This document shows positions 32,072 to 41,669 of a stretch of 60,135 nt of DNA, piece after piece. The notes beneath the pieces were generated by a model, which saw only the letters and a list, made by a program, of their open reading frames with translations, ran no database searches and was not told where the DNA came from. Source of the DNA: Bacillus sp. EB106-08-02-XG196. Its GTDB lineage: Bacteria > Bacillota > Bacilli > Bacillales > Cytobacillaceae. Both the position numbers and the translations under genes were made by a program. The number at the start of each line of letters is the position of its first letter. Position 1 is the first letter of the stretch. The stretch lies in the NCBI RefSeq assembly GCF_013396335.1, contig NZ_JABWSY010000024.1, positions 1-60,135 of the forward strand, written 5' to 3'.

Positions 32072-33619
32072 ATGTTTGTGGCTGGACAAAAAGATATGCA
32101 AAAAATGGATCAATACACCATTGAAAAACTCGGCTTACCTGGTGCTGTGTTAATGGAAAATGCAGGTGCCAGGGTAGTGGAGGAAATTTTCCAATATACT
32201 GCTGATAAAAATACCAGAGTGATTGTTTTGGCTGGAGGTGGTAACAACGGCGGAGATGGTTTTGTTATTGCCCGCAGACTCTTTGATAATGGTTTAAGTC
32301 CGAAATTATGGTTATTAGTTGATCCTAAAAGAATAAAAGGGGACGCTAAAATTCATTTCGATGTTTACATAAAAAGGGGATTACCTCTATTCCAACTCCA
32401 AGAAGACAATTTACAAACACTTCGGGATGAATTGAATCAAGCAGACATCATAATTGATGCCATTTTAGGGACAGGTGTAGATGGTTCTGTTAGACAACCT
32501 CTTCATGATGTTATTACGCTGATTAACACACATGCAGGTAAGAAAACCATTATTTCGGTGGATATCCCATCAGGTGTTAACAGTGAAAATGGGAAAGTAG
32601 AGGGTGTCGCAATTAAAGCAGACAAGACTATTACTTTTGTGTTCCCTAAGAAAGGCTTCTTTTTAAATGAAGGACCACAATATGTTGGGGAATGGAAGGC
32701 AGTCGATATTTCTGTACCATCTTTGATTGTTGCAGAACTGGGGCTTGAAATGCCTAGGCTCATTACTGAAGAACTGGCTAATGCCTCCGTTCCAGTCAGA
32801 CCCAAATATGGTCACAAGGGAACCTTCGGTCATGCACTGATTTTAGGAGGTTCTCTGCAATTTGTCGGTGCACCAATCTTTTCAGCAAAGTCTGCACTAC
32901 ATTCAGGGGCAGGATTAGTCACGTTAGCTGTTCCAGGTACGATTTATCCAATGGTTGCTGCACAAAATCCTGAATCTTTATTACTGCCTTTGCCTTCTGA
33001 GAGTGGACATTTTTCTGATGAGGCAATTCACACTATCTCACCCATGCTTCATCAATTTGACAGTGTTGCAGTTGGACCGGGAATGAGTAGATTTCAAGAA
33101 GGGGAGGCATGGATGATATCATTATTTTCTCATCTAACCAATCAGCCCGTTGTGATTGATGCTGATGCATTATACTTGCTCAGAAACCAATTGGACGTGC
33201 TGGATAACTATAAAGGTAAAGTAATAATGACGCCTCATCCAGGTGAAATGTCAAAGCTGTTAAATAAAACGGTGAAAGAAGTGGAAGAAAATCGACTTGA
33301 AGTTGCCAGCCATTTTGCGAAGGAGCATTCTATTTATTTACTATTGAAAGGCCACCGTTCGGTCATCGCCACACCTACTGGAGACATATATATCAATCCG
33401 TACGGACATGATGCTTTAGGAAAGGGCGGGAGTGGTGATATTCTCACAGGACTTATTGCCTCGTTACTTGCTCAAGGAGCTTCGCCTTTACATGCTCTAA
33501 TTTCTGCCAGCTATTTACATGCACGTGCAGGTGAGGAGAAAGCAAAAGTCCTATCGCATTATGGCGTAATGCCTTTTGATATCATTGATGGGGTAAAGAA
33601 GCTTCTAAAAGAGATTTAA
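32072..33619 (+). CDS. nnr: bifunctional NAD(P)H-hydrate epimerase / ADP-dependent dehydratase, 515 aa
   Basis: This enzyme repairs damaged, hydrated NADH and NADPH. The N-terminal YjeF epimerase domain (about 1-215) has GAVLMENAGARV, the loop GGGNNGGDGFVIARRL and VSVDIPSGVNSENG. The C-terminal ribokinase-like dehydratase domain (about 225-510) has GHKGTFGHALILGGS, VIDADALYLL, MTPHPGEMSKLL and GKGGSGDILTGLIASLLAQG. The fused form is standard in Bacillus and E. coli. Start at ATG 32072, with GGAG 8 nt upstream. acpS, often next to it in Bacillus, is not present here. Confidence 0.93.
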   Translation: MFVAGQKDMQKMDQYTIEKLGLPGAVLMENAGARVVEEIFQYTADKNTRVIVLAGGGNNGGDGFVIARRLFDNGLSPKLWLLVDPKRIKGDAKIHFDVYIKRGLPLFQLQEDNLQTLRDELNQADIIIDAILGTGVDGSVRQPLHDVITLINTHAGKKTIISVDIPSGVNSENGKVEGVAIKADKTITFVFPKKGFFLNEGPQYVGEWKAVDISVPSLIVAELGLEMPRLITEELANASVPVRPKYGHKGTFGHALILGGSLQFVGAPIFSAKSALHSGAGLVTLAVPGTIYPMVAAQNPESLLLPLPSESGHFSDEAIHTISPMLHQFDSVAVGPGMSRFQEGEAWMISLFSHLTNQPVVIDADALYLLRNQLDVLDNYKGKVIMTPHPGEMSKLLNKTVKEVEENRLEVASHFAKEHSIYLLLKGHRSVIATPTGDIYINPYGHDALGKGGSGDILTGLIASLLAQGASPLHALISASYLHARAGEEKAKVLSHYGVMPFDIIDGVKKLLKEI

Positions 33620-33758
33620 GTCGTGTACTAAATTCATAACTTTGAACTAAAATAGATACTGGTAATAAAATTGGAAGATGATTTTACTGAAACCTATTTG
33701 CCTGCTTATCCGTCTCTTAGGTTGAAGCAACTTAGAAATTTGTTAAGGAGAAGATGAT

Positions 33759-34679
33759 ATGAAACGTTTTTATAAGATGACGGCATTTGCTGTTATTCTT
33801 GCTTTACTATTGTCAGTAAGTAGTACAAGCAAGGTGTTCGCCGATACGAATGGCAATAATGAAGAAAGTATCAACGAAAAGTTTGGGCTGCCGATAGTCG
33901 TCTACGGAGAAGCATTGTCTGAGGCTCAAAAGGATGAAGTTAGAGAGCTGTTAAAGGTAAAGGATACGAGCAAGGTCAAAGAGATTACTGTAACAGGAGA
34001 AGATCTTGTAACTTATATTAAAGGGGATCCACACTCTAATATGTATTCCTCCGCTAAAATCACGAGAAAGGATTCAGGTGAAGGACTTGTTATAAATCAG
34101 GTTACCCCAGAAAATATTACAGAAGTTACCAATGAAATGTATGCCAACGCCTTACTGACGGCTGGAATTCAGGATGCCGTTGTGGATGTGGCTTCTCCGG
34201 TAAAGGTAAGTGGACATTCTGCGTTGGTAGGAATCTATAAAGCCTATGATGCAGGAGAAGGTGCAGGATTAAATAAAGAACGGACAGAGGTTGCGAATGA
34301 AGAGTTGAATCTAGCAACTGACTTGGCTAAAAAGGAAGGGTTAGATCAGGATAAGGTTAGTGAGCTATTAACTGAAATAAAAAAGGAAATAGCAGAGCAG
34401 AATCCAGCAACAAAAGAAGAACTTGCTGCAATTATTGATGAAAAATTAAAGACATTAGAAATTAACTTAAGTGCCGAAGACCGCCAGCTCTTACTAGACT
34501 TATTTGAAAAAATGAGAGATTTAAATATAAATTTCGATAATGTTAAATCACAGCTGGAAAACCTTACTCAAGATATCCAGCAGCGGATTGAAGAAGCAGT
34601 AGGCGACAAGAATTTTCTGCAGCAAGTAGCAGACTTCTTTAAAGAATTAATAGAAAGTATCAAAAGTATATTCTCATAA
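33759..34679 (+). CDS. secreted DUF1002 protein, YpuA-like, 306 aa
   Basis: A cleavable signal peptide (about residues 1-29, basic start, hydrophobic core, likely cut after VFA) is followed by a DUF1002 domain. The domain shows FGLPIVVYGEALSEAQKDEVRELL, VTGEDLVTYI, NEMYANALLTAGIQDA and GHSALVGIYKAYD, as in B. subtilis YpuA. The last 110 residues are helical with heptad repeats (EKMRDLNINFDNVKSQLENL). The function of the family is unknown; a cell-envelope role is likely from the export signal. AAGGAGAAGATGAT precedes the ATG. Confidence 0.85.
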   Translation: MKRFYKMTAFAVILALLLSVSSTSKVFADTNGNNEESINEKFGLPIVVYGEALSEAQKDEVRELLKVKDTSKVKEITVTGEDLVTYIKGDPHSNMYSSAKITRKDSGEGLVINQVTPENITEVTNEMYANALLTAGIQDAVVDVASPVKVSGHSALVGIYKAYDAGEGAGLNKERTEVANEELNLATDLAKKEGLDQDKVSELLTEIKKEIAEQNPATKEELAAIIDEKLKTLEINLSAEDRQLLLDLFEKMRDLNINFDNVKSQLENLTQDIQQRIEEAVGDKNFLQQVADFFKELIESIKSIFS

Positions 34680-34683
34680 TTTT

Positions 34684-34711
34684 TAGGCTCAGTCGTTGAA
34701 CTGAGCCTTTT
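34684..34711 (+). terminator. intrinsic terminator
   Basis: AGGCTCAGT cgttga ACTGAGCCT stem followed by TTTTG. Confidence 0.88.
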
Positions 34712-34968
34712 GTACGTTTGTAACAAAATTTTAATGATAAAAAAAAGAGGAATGACTACAGGACTATATAAAAATCCCCAGTTTTTTGTTAAAATAGAAT
34801 TTAAGATTAAAGTTTCGACAAAATTCACAAAAATATGCTTTAGCTGGATTATAATTTATATCAGCGTAATAAATCTGCTATAAGCTTCAAACTTAAAAAT
34901 ACTCATTTGAATTTTTTGAATTTTGAATATGAGGCAAAAGAATTATGCGGGAGCAGGAGGAAATCTAC

Positions 34969-36111
34969 ATGTGGGATTTTGAAATGGACATAGATCAAGT
35001 AGCTAGAATAAAAGTAATCGGTGTTGGCGGAGGCGGTAATAATGCTGTTAACCGGATGATAGAGGACGGCGTTCAAGGTGTAGAATTTATTGCCGTTAAT
35101 ACAGACGCTCAAGCACTTAAATTATCAAAAGCAGAAATTAAAATGCAAATTGGCGCAACTTTAACTAGAGGATTAGGAGCAGGTGCTAATCCTGAGGTTG
35201 GCAGGAATGCAGTCGAGGAAAGTAGAAAACAAATTCAAGAGGTATTAAAAGGAGCAGATATGGTCTTTGTTACCGCTGGGATGGGCGGAGGAACAGGGAC
35301 TGGTGCTGCGCCAGCTATTGCCCAAATCTCCCGAGAACTCGGTGCGTTAACCATTGGTGTTGTGACACGTCCATTTGGATTTGAGGGTCGAAAGCGTGCA
35401 ACCAATGCAGCAGCAGGGATTGATTTAATGCGGGAAGCTGTAGACACATTGATTATTGTACCTAACGATCGCTTGCTGCAAATCGTTGATAAAAAGACTC
35501 CTATGATTCAAGCATTCCGCGAAGCGGATAACGTGCTCAGACAGGGTGTGCAAGGGATTTCCGATCTAATTGCTGTTCCGGGATTAATCAACCTCGATTT
35601 TGCTGATGTTAAAACCATTATGTCCAATCAAGGGACAGCTTTAATGGGTATTGGTTTAGCTAAAGGGAAAGACCGCGCAGTGGAAGCAGCGAAGAAAGCC
35701 ATTTCTAGTCCATTACTAGAAACTTCGATTGATGGAGCACAGGGTGTACTAATGAATATTACGGGTGGCAGTAATTTAAGTCTTTATGAAGTTCAAGAAG
35801 CTGCAGATATCGTTTCCTCTGCTGCAGACAAAGAATTAAATATGATTTTCGGTTCAATCATCAATGAAGACTTTAAAGATGAGATTATGATAACGGTAAT
35901 CGCAACTGGTTTTTCCGAAACAGAACTTTCTTCTAGAAAAAGTGCAGCTGTTCCTGCGAGGGAGACTAATTCTAGACCACAGTCACAAGGATTTTCACGA
36001 CGGGAGCAAAGTGTTCAAGAAGAGCCAGCACAAAGTCATGATAAGCCAAGACAACAATCGGAAGATGCGTTAGATATCCCAACATTCCTGCGTAATCGAA
36101 ATAGAAGATAA
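34969..36111 (+). CDS. ftsZ: FtsZ cell-division GTPase, located outside any division cluster, 380 aa
   Basis: This tubulin-like GTPase has all key parts: IKVIGVGGGGNNAVNRM (14-30), VNTDAQAL, the GTP signature GMGGGTGTGAAP (104-115), the T7 loop GLINLDFADVK, a variable linker rich in Gln and Ser (about 318-362) and the conserved C-terminal peptide DIPTFLRNRNRR that binds FtsA, SepF and EzrA. The closest match is B. subtilis FtsZ throughout. In Bacillaceae ftsZ normally follows ftsA; here the neighbours are ypuA-like and proline dehydrogenase genes with terminators on both sides, so this is probably a second copy. ATG 34969 has AGGAGGAAA upstream. A TATAAT hexamer lies at 34850. Confidence 0.93.
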   Translation: MWDFEMDIDQVARIKVIGVGGGGNNAVNRMIEDGVQGVEFIAVNTDAQALKLSKAEIKMQIGATLTRGLGAGANPEVGRNAVEESRKQIQEVLKGADMVFVTAGMGGGTGTGAAPAIAQISRELGALTIGVVTRPFGFEGRKRATNAAAGIDLMREAVDTLIIVPNDRLLQIVDKKTPMIQAFREADNVLRQGVQGISDLIAVPGLINLDFADVKTIMSNQGTALMGIGLAKGKDRAVEAAKKAISSPLLETSIDGAQGVLMNITGGSNLSLYEVQEAADIVSSAADKELNMIFGSIINEDFKDEIMITVIATGFSETELSSRKSAAVPARETNSRPQSQGFSRREQSVQEEPAQSHDKPRQQSEDALDIPTFLRNRNRR

Positions 36112-36122
36112 AGCGTACAAGT

Positions 36123-36160
36123 AAGGCCGCTCGAGAATAATCTCTCAGCGGCCTTTTTTT
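36123..36160 (+). terminator. intrinsic terminator after ftsZ
   Basis: AAGGCCGCT...AGCGGCCTT stem with an inner GAG/CTC extension, followed by seven T. Confidence 0.9.
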
Positions 36161-36273
36161 GTGTCAGGATAAAGCGTATTCATTTTCGACAAATTTTTTT
36201 GAAAATTTAAGGGTGAAATTTAAACAATTATGCTAAAATAATAGTGAAATCACAACAGCAAGGAGCAAACGCT

Positions 36274-37254
36274 ATGTTGAAGGATATTTTTATAGGCTTA
36301 TCTCAAAACCAAGTTCTAAATAGTGCAGCAAAAAAGTATGGCTTAAAAATGGGTGCACAAAGTGTCGTTGCAGGTACTAATATCGATGAGGTAATTAAAA
36401 GTATTAAAGAGTTAAACGCACACGGTATCTCTTGTACCGTTGATAACTTAGGTGAATTCGTCTTTAAAGAAGAAGAAGCAACAGAAGCGAAGGAACAAAT
36501 TCTTAACGTTATTGAAGCAATTCATGAACATAAAGTGGATGCGCATATTTCTTTAAAACCAACGCAAATAGGTTTGGATATCGAATTCAACTTTTGCTTA
36601 AGTAATCTGAGAGAAATCGTTGATAGAGCAAACAATTATGGTATATTTGTTAACATTGACATGGAAGATACCGGCCATCTTCAGCCTACATTTGATGTAT
36701 TGGATGAGTTGTCTAAGGAATATGACAACGTTGGGACGGTTATTCAAGCTTATTTGCTTCGTGCTGATGAATATCTTGAAAAATATAAAAACTACCGTAT
36801 TCGGATTGTGAAAGGGGCATATAAGGAGCCTGCTGAATACGCTTACCAAGATAAGAAAGATATCGATGCAAACTTCATTAAATTAATCGAGTGGCATTTA
36901 TTAAACGGCAAATTCACTTCTATTGCAACACATGATCATCACATTATTAACCATGTGAAGGAATTTGTTAAGAGGAACAACATCCCAAATGAGCAATTTG
37001 AGATTCAAATGCTCTATGGATTTAGAAAAGAACTTCAACTACAATTAGCAAGTGAAGGCTATAACTTCTGCACATATGTTCCATTTGGAAATGACTGGTA
37101 CGGATATTTCATGAGACGACTTGCAGAAAGACCTCAAAACTTAAATCTAGTTGCAAAGCAAGTGTTTAACAAAAAAACAAACACGATGATAGGGGTAGCT
37201 GCAGGGGCATTTTTATTAGGAAGATTGACGAAAAATGCTAAGAAGGAACGTTAA
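36274..37254 (+). CDS. proline dehydrogenase family protein, 326 aa
   Basis: This FAD-dependent TIM-barrel enzyme oxidises proline to pyrroline-5-carboxylate. Visible motifs are ISLKPTQIGLDI, IRIVKGAYKEPAEYAY (flavin/substrate lysine and Glu), ATHDHHII and the C-terminal FEIQMLYGFRKELQLQLASEG...YVPFGNDWYGYFMRRLAERPQN, whose arginines bind the proline carboxylate. A hydrophobic tail (TMIGVAAGAFLLGRL) may touch the membrane. The P5C dehydrogenase and proline permease genes are not adjacent. ATG 36274 is preceded by AAGGAG; the longer frame from 36244 is unlikely. Confidence 0.9.
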   Translation: MLKDIFIGLSQNQVLNSAAKKYGLKMGAQSVVAGTNIDEVIKSIKELNAHGISCTVDNLGEFVFKEEEATEAKEQILNVIEAIHEHKVDAHISLKPTQIGLDIEFNFCLSNLREIVDRANNYGIFVNIDMEDTGHLQPTFDVLDELSKEYDNVGTVIQAYLLRADEYLEKYKNYRIRIVKGAYKEPAEYAYQDKKDIDANFIKLIEWHLLNGKFTSIATHDHHIINHVKEFVKRNNIPNEQFEIQMLYGFRKELQLQLASEGYNFCTYVPFGNDWYGYFMRRLAERPQNLNLVAKQVFNKKTNTMIGVAAGAFLLGRLTKNAKKER

Positions 37255-37265
37255 TAGGTAAGTGT

Positions 37266-37297
37266 AAACCCTTTCCATTGAGAGGGTTTTTCTTTTT
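37266..37297 (+). terminator. intrinsic terminator
   Basis: AAACCCT...AGGGTTT stem followed by TTTCTTTTT. Confidence 0.8.
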
Positions 37298-37408
37298 ATG
37301 ATCAATATGGGTCTAAAGGACTATTATTGATAAAATTGACAAGTTTGTACCTCATGAACAATAAGTATTGAGAGATGGACTGGAATTTATAAAAAGGGGG
37401 AAAATCTT

Positions 37409-38401
37409 ATGAAAAAGAAAAGATTTTATCTGTCGATGGTCATTCTCTTAACACTCTCTATGATTCTTGCAGCGTGCGGAAACAAAGATGATGGTGCAGA
37501 AAAACCGGCAAATGAAGAAGAAGTTAAACCAGAATTTATTAGTATATTAACAGGTGGTACAGGGGGAACTTACTACCCGTTAGGAGGTTCTTTTGCTGAA
37601 ATTATTAAAGATGCAACTGGTATTGACACAAATGCTGAAACAAGCGGTGCTTCTGCTGAGAACATGACCACCCTGAAGAATGGCGATGCAGAAATTGCCT
37701 TTTCCCAAACAGATATTGCCTCGTATGCTGTGGACGGAAAATTAATGTTTGAAAACAATAAAGTAGACAACGTACAGGCGATTGCTACGTTATACCCAGA
37801 AACCATTCAAATTGTTACGACCAAGGATTCCGGGATTGCTTCAGTTGAAGATCTAAAAGGTAAAAAGGTTTCTGTTGGTGCACCAGGCTCTGGTACAGTA
37901 GCGAATGCCGAGCAGATCCTTGAAGTACACGGTATGACATTTGACGATATTGAAAAACAAGATCTATCATTTGATGAATCTACACAGGGGATTCAAGATG
38001 GTACGATTGATGCAGCTTTCGTAACAGCAGGAACACCTACGGGAGCGGTTGAAAGTCTTGGGGCAACAGAGGAAGTGGTCATTGTTCCGATTGAACAAGA
38101 CAAAATCGATAGTCTTATAGAAAAGTATCCATTCTATGTAAAGGAAGAGATTCCTTCAGGAACATATGGATTGGAGTCTGCGGTAACAACCGTAGCGGTT
38201 CAAGCGATGTTAGTAGCAAGCAGTGATCTTTCAGAGGACGTTGTTTATGACGTTACGAAAGCCATCTTTGAAAATCTTGATAAAGTGACCCATGCAAAAG
38301 GGAAATTAATTAAGGTAGAAAATGCTTTAAATGGTGTAGGGATTGAGGTTCATACAGGTGCACAGAAATATTTTGATGAAAAAGGCGTCAAAGCAAAGTA
38401 A
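37409..38401 (+). CDS. TAXI-family TRAP transporter substrate-binding lipoprotein, 330 aa
   Basis: A lipoprotein signal with lipobox LAAC (Cys about residue 23) is followed by a TAXI solute-binding domain. It begins SILTGGTGGTYYPLGGSFAEII, continues with NAETSGASAENM, DAEIAFSQTDIA and KKVSVGAPGSGTVANAEQIL, and ends LNGVGIEVHTGAQKYFDEKG. TAXI proteins deliver substrates such as glutamate or C4-dicarboxylates to a TRAP permease; the substrate here is not known. It is the first gene of a three-gene transporter operon (binding protein, DUF1850 protein, fused permease). AAAGGGGGA precedes the ATG. Confidence 0.92.
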   Translation: MKKKRFYLSMVILLTLSMILAACGNKDDGAEKPANEEEVKPEFISILTGGTGGTYYPLGGSFAEIIKDATGIDTNAETSGASAENMTTLKNGDAEIAFSQTDIASYAVDGKLMFENNKVDNVQAIATLYPETIQIVTTKDSGIASVEDLKGKKVSVGAPGSGTVANAEQILEVHGMTFDDIEKQDLSFDESTQGIQDGTIDAAFVTAGTPTGAVESLGATEEVVIVPIEQDKIDSLIEKYPFYVKEEIPSGTYGLESAVTTVAVQAMLVASSDLSEDVVYDVTKAIFENLDKVTHAKGKLIKVENALNGVGIEVHTGAQKYFDEKGVKAK

Positions 38402-38477
38402 ATCATTCTTTTTTCTAAAATTACCTGGCCGGCTATCCAACAGCCGGCCACCTTTTCTACTGAATTGGAGGGGGGAA

Positions 38478-38996
38478 ATGCGGAAACTTCAATTAATCCC
38501 ATATGTATTAGTCTTCTTTATTATCCTTATCTTAGCATGCATACCTTTCCAGCGAGCCATTGTCTTCCAACCAAACCACAGCCAAGCGGAACTGGCTTAC
38601 ATTCCTTTAAAAGAAGAAACCCTTTTTCAAATAAAATACACGCATTCTATTCATTTATCCGATGTTATCGAAAGCTTTAAAATTACTCCGAACTACCTGA
38701 TTCAATTATATGAGCTGAAGTATGAGGATTTTGCGATTGGTATGCCATCAAATGCTGAAGAAGGAGAAACCTTTGAGGAAAAGGATGGAGCTTATTACAT
38801 CAAAAATATGAAACGAGACTTTCCTTTTTTTTATTTACGAATCGGACAGGTTCGTGCCAATCATACGGTAATTTATAAAAACATGGAATTTCCATTATCG
38901 CGTTCGATAAAACCTGGCACATCTGTAAAAGTTGAAATCCGCAAATTAAACTTTTTGAAGTTATGGAAAGGAGTGAATATCCTTGAGTCAATATGA
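38478..38996 (+). CDS. DUF1850 protein of the TAXI-TRAP operon, 172 aa
   Basis: The protein has an N-terminal membrane helix (about 5-25) and an extracellular domain with the DUF1850 signature: FQIKYTHSIHLSDVIESF, later AIGMPSNAEEGETFEEKDG. DUF1850 genes almost always sit between a TAXI binding protein and a fused TRAP permease, as here; their role is unknown. ATG 38478 follows GGAGGGGGG; an upstream in-frame start would lie inside the previous gene. Its 3' end overlaps the permease start by 14 bp. Confidence 0.85.
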   Translation: MRKLQLIPYVLVFFIILILACIPFQRAIVFQPNHSQAELAYIPLKEETLFQIKYTHSIHLSDVIESFKITPNYLIQLYELKYEDFAIGMPSNAEEGETFEEKDGAYYIKNMKRDFPFFYLRIGQVRANHTVIYKNMEFPLSRSIKPGTSVKVEIRKLNFLKLWKGVNILESI

Positions 38997-40935
38997 TTCC
39001 GCCTTGTCTGAAGAAAAACAGCAGGAGCTTTTGGAAAAATATGATCCGGAGGCAGGAACTAGAAAGCTAAAAGGGGCTGCTGGCTGGATTGCATTTGCTG
39101 GATTACTTGCCTTTTCATTATTCCATGTCTATACAGGTGTATTCGGTATGTTAACAGCTCAGCTTCAACGCTCCATTCATTTGGGCTTTGCACTTGCACT
39201 TATATTCTTATTATTTCCAGCGCGAAAGAAAAATAGGGGAAAAGAATATAAGGTAGCTTGGTATGATATCATCTTGGCCATTTTATCTGTCATTGTTGGT
39301 GCCTATTGGCCAGCCATGATCAATGATTTGGTTTTAAGGACGGGGAATATCACACAGATTGATTTTTTTGTTGGTCTTTCGGCTATTTTACTTGTATTAG
39401 AGGCAACTCGGAGGACGGTTGGACTGCCGATTACGATTATTGCAATTATTTTTATGGTATACGCGGTGTTTGGGCCTTATATGCCGAGTGTAATTGCGCA
39501 TCGAGGGCTAGAATTGGATCGACTGGTACAGACGATGTTTTTTACAACGGAAGGTATTCTTGGTACACCGATTGGCGTATCCTCTACCTTTATCTTTTTG
39601 TTCTTATTATTTGGCTCCTTTTTAATCAAGACAGGGGTTGGGGAGTATTTTAACGACCTTTCGATTGCGATTGCCGGAAGGAGTGTTGGTGGTCCTGCTA
39701 AGGTAGCTGTTTTTTCAAGTGCATTACAGGGGACGATAAGCGGCAGTTCGGTTGCGAACGTGGTGACATCCGGTGCCTTTACAATTCCGATGATGAAAAA
39801 ACTAGGTTATAAAAAAGAGTTTGCAGGTGCAGTTGAGGCGTCTTCCTCTACTGGAGGACAGTTAATGCCGCCAATTATGGGAGCAGCGGCTTTCTTAATG
39901 GTTGAATTCATCGGAGGTATTAGTTACTGGGAGATAGCAAAGGCAGCGGCCATCCCAGCGCTGCTTTATTTTACAGGTATTTGGATTATGACACATTTCG
40001 AAGCAAAGCGAATTGGTCTTCGCGGGTTAACAAAAGAAGAAATGCCAAACAGGAAAGAAGTTCTGGGGAAACTCTATTTATTACTTCCCATTATTGCCAT
40101 TGTTCTTTTGTTAAGTTCAGGAATGAGTGTCATTCGTGCTGCACTTTGGTCGATTGTCATAACGGTTGTGGTAAGTGCGATAAAGAAGAATACAAGAATT
40201 GGGTTTAAAGGAATCATTGATGCCTTGGTGGATGGGGCCAGATCCGCATTAGGTGTTGCTGCAGCCTGTGCTGCTGCAGGGATCATCGTCGGTGTGGTAA
40301 CGAAAACAGGACTAGGATTGAAAATGGCGAATGGCCTTCTGGATTTTGCAGGAGGGGCACTGCTGCCGACCTTGTTTTTAACCATGATTGCTTCCTTGAT
40401 ATTAGGGATGGGTTCTCCAACGACAGCTAATTATGTCATTACCTCTACCATTGCAGCTCCAGCGATCATTTTGTTAGGAGTCCCGGATTTATCTGCTCAC
40501 TTGTTTGTGTTTTATTTTGGTATTGTGGCTGATATTACTCCTCCAGTGGCCCTAGCTGCCTTTGCAGCAGCGGCAATATCCGGTGGAGAGCCTTTTCGAA
40601 CGGGTGTGGAATCAACAAAGCTTGCCATATCAGCTTTTATTATTCCCTATATGTTTGTTTTGTCACCTGAATTACTGATGATTGATACAACATGGATAAA
40701 TTTGATATGGGTAGTATTTACAGCTTTTACGGGTATGATTGCAATTAGCGCAGGGGTCATTGGTTTCTGGATGCGAAAAATGAACTGGATTGAACGAATT
40801 GTTTCCCTTGGTGCAGGATTATGCTTAATCTATCCGGAAAAAACAACAGATATCGTTGGGTTAGTTCTATTTGCTGCCTTGCTTGCTTTGCAATATTTTT
40901 ATAAACGAGATCAAATTCCTAAAGTACAAAATTGA
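38983..40935 (+). CDS. fused TRAP transporter permease (4TM+12TM), 650 aa
   Basis: This is a large membrane protein with about 16 or more helices in which the small and large TRAP subunits are fused, as is usual for TAXI systems. The DctM-like part carries GSFLIKTGVGEYFNDLSIAIAGR, SGSSVANVVTSGAFTIPMMK, ASSSTGGQLMPPIMGAAAFLM, GMGSPTTANYVI and VADITPPVALAAFAAAAISGG, which form the sodium and substrate sites. It drives secondary, ion-coupled uptake of an organic anion. TTG start with AAAGGAGTGA 7 nt upstream. Confidence 0.93.
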   Translation: MSQYDSALSEEKQQELLEKYDPEAGTRKLKGAAGWIAFAGLLAFSLFHVYTGVFGMLTAQLQRSIHLGFALALIFLLFPARKKNRGKEYKVAWYDIILAILSVIVGAYWPAMINDLVLRTGNITQIDFFVGLSAILLVLEATRRTVGLPITIIAIIFMVYAVFGPYMPSVIAHRGLELDRLVQTMFFTTEGILGTPIGVSSTFIFLFLLFGSFLIKTGVGEYFNDLSIAIAGRSVGGPAKVAVFSSALQGTISGSSVANVVTSGAFTIPMMKKLGYKKEFAGAVEASSSTGGQLMPPIMGAAAFLMVEFIGGISYWEIAKAAAIPALLYFTGIWIMTHFEAKRIGLRGLTKEEMPNRKEVLGKLYLLLPIIAIVLLLSSGMSVIRAALWSIVITVVVSAIKKNTRIGFKGIIDALVDGARSALGVAAACAAAGIIVGVVTKTGLGLKMANGLLDFAGGALLPTLFLTMIASLILGMGSPTTANYVITSTIAAPAIILLGVPDLSAHLFVFYFGIVADITPPVALAAFAAAAISGGEPFRTGVESTKLAISAFIIPYMFVLSPELLMIDTTWINLIWVVFTAFTGMIAISAGVIGFWMRKMNWIERIVSLGAGLCLIYPEKTTDIVGLVLFAALLALQYFYKRDQIPKVQN

Positions 40936-40945
40936 ATATAAAGTT

Positions 40946-40986
40946 AAAAACTCGTGGCCCTGTATTTAAGGGTCACGAGTTCTTTG
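40946..40986 (+). terminator. intrinsic terminator of the TRAP operon
   Basis: AACTCGTG.CCCT gtattta AGGG.CACGAGTT stem followed by CTTTG; it lies between converging genes. Confidence 0.8.
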
Positions 40987-41019
40987 TATTCAGAGAGTAG
41001 AACTTGTCAATATGTGATG

Positions 41020-41445
41020 TTAGCAATGGTTGTTAAACTGTTTGATTTGTCCGCGGATTTCACCATCAGGATTTTGGACTGTATGGGCATTGACATATGT
41101 TTTTCCATCTCTCATATGTTCTATTAAATCTGAAAGTGATTGTCCCATTAGGGGACCAACAAGATCATCTGCTGTAATGATTCCTTCAACGACTCCTTTT
41201 GTTACACTTATACTAGGGTCAGCTGGACCAAATAAAAATACGACAACAGGTCCGTTTACACCTCTTCTCCCTAAATGAATATGAGCCTGGGTAAAATTAT
41301 CAAGATTATTTACAGTTAGGCGATATCCAATCCTTTTTTCATCTCGGCTAACTTTAAATTTTGCAAACCCAAAAGCACCTGTTCGAACAGGTGGGACCTC
41401 TTCTGAACCTTCTAATATTGCAAAAAACAGTTTATTATTTTCCAT
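41020..41445 (-). CDS. CHRD-domain protein, 141 aa
   Basis: A single CHRD domain occupies the protein: LEGSEEVPPVRTGAFGFAKF at the start, TQAHIHLGRRGVNGPVVV in the middle and TYVNAHTVQNPDGEIRGQI at the end. CHRD domains occur in chordin and in many bacterial surface proteins and probably bind a metal or ligand through the conserved His residues. There is no signal peptide in the predicted start, so it may be cytoplasmic or spore-associated. GGAGGAT precedes the ATG. Confidence 0.85.
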   Translation of the reverse strand: MENNKLFFAILEGSEEVPPVRTGAFGFAKFKVSRDEKRIGYRLTVNNLDNFTQAHIHLGRRGVNGPVVVFLFGPADPSISVTKGVVEGIITADDLVGPLMGQSLSDLIEHMRDGKTYVNAHTVQNPDGEIRGQIKQFNNHC

Positions 41446-41669
41446 ATATATCCTCCAAAAAAATATAATTTATGTATCATATTTACTAGAAGATAAATTG
41501 CTTGTACGAATGTCCTGTATTATCGAAACCATCCACTCTATCGTGTATTAAAATCATAAGGTAAGGAAAGCAGTCATCATACGATGGATGTTTTTTGGTT
41601 AAGTGTTGATTAATATGGTGGAAAAAGATAAGTTTGTTTAATAAGAGCAAATTTGGAGGTAATGATGAA

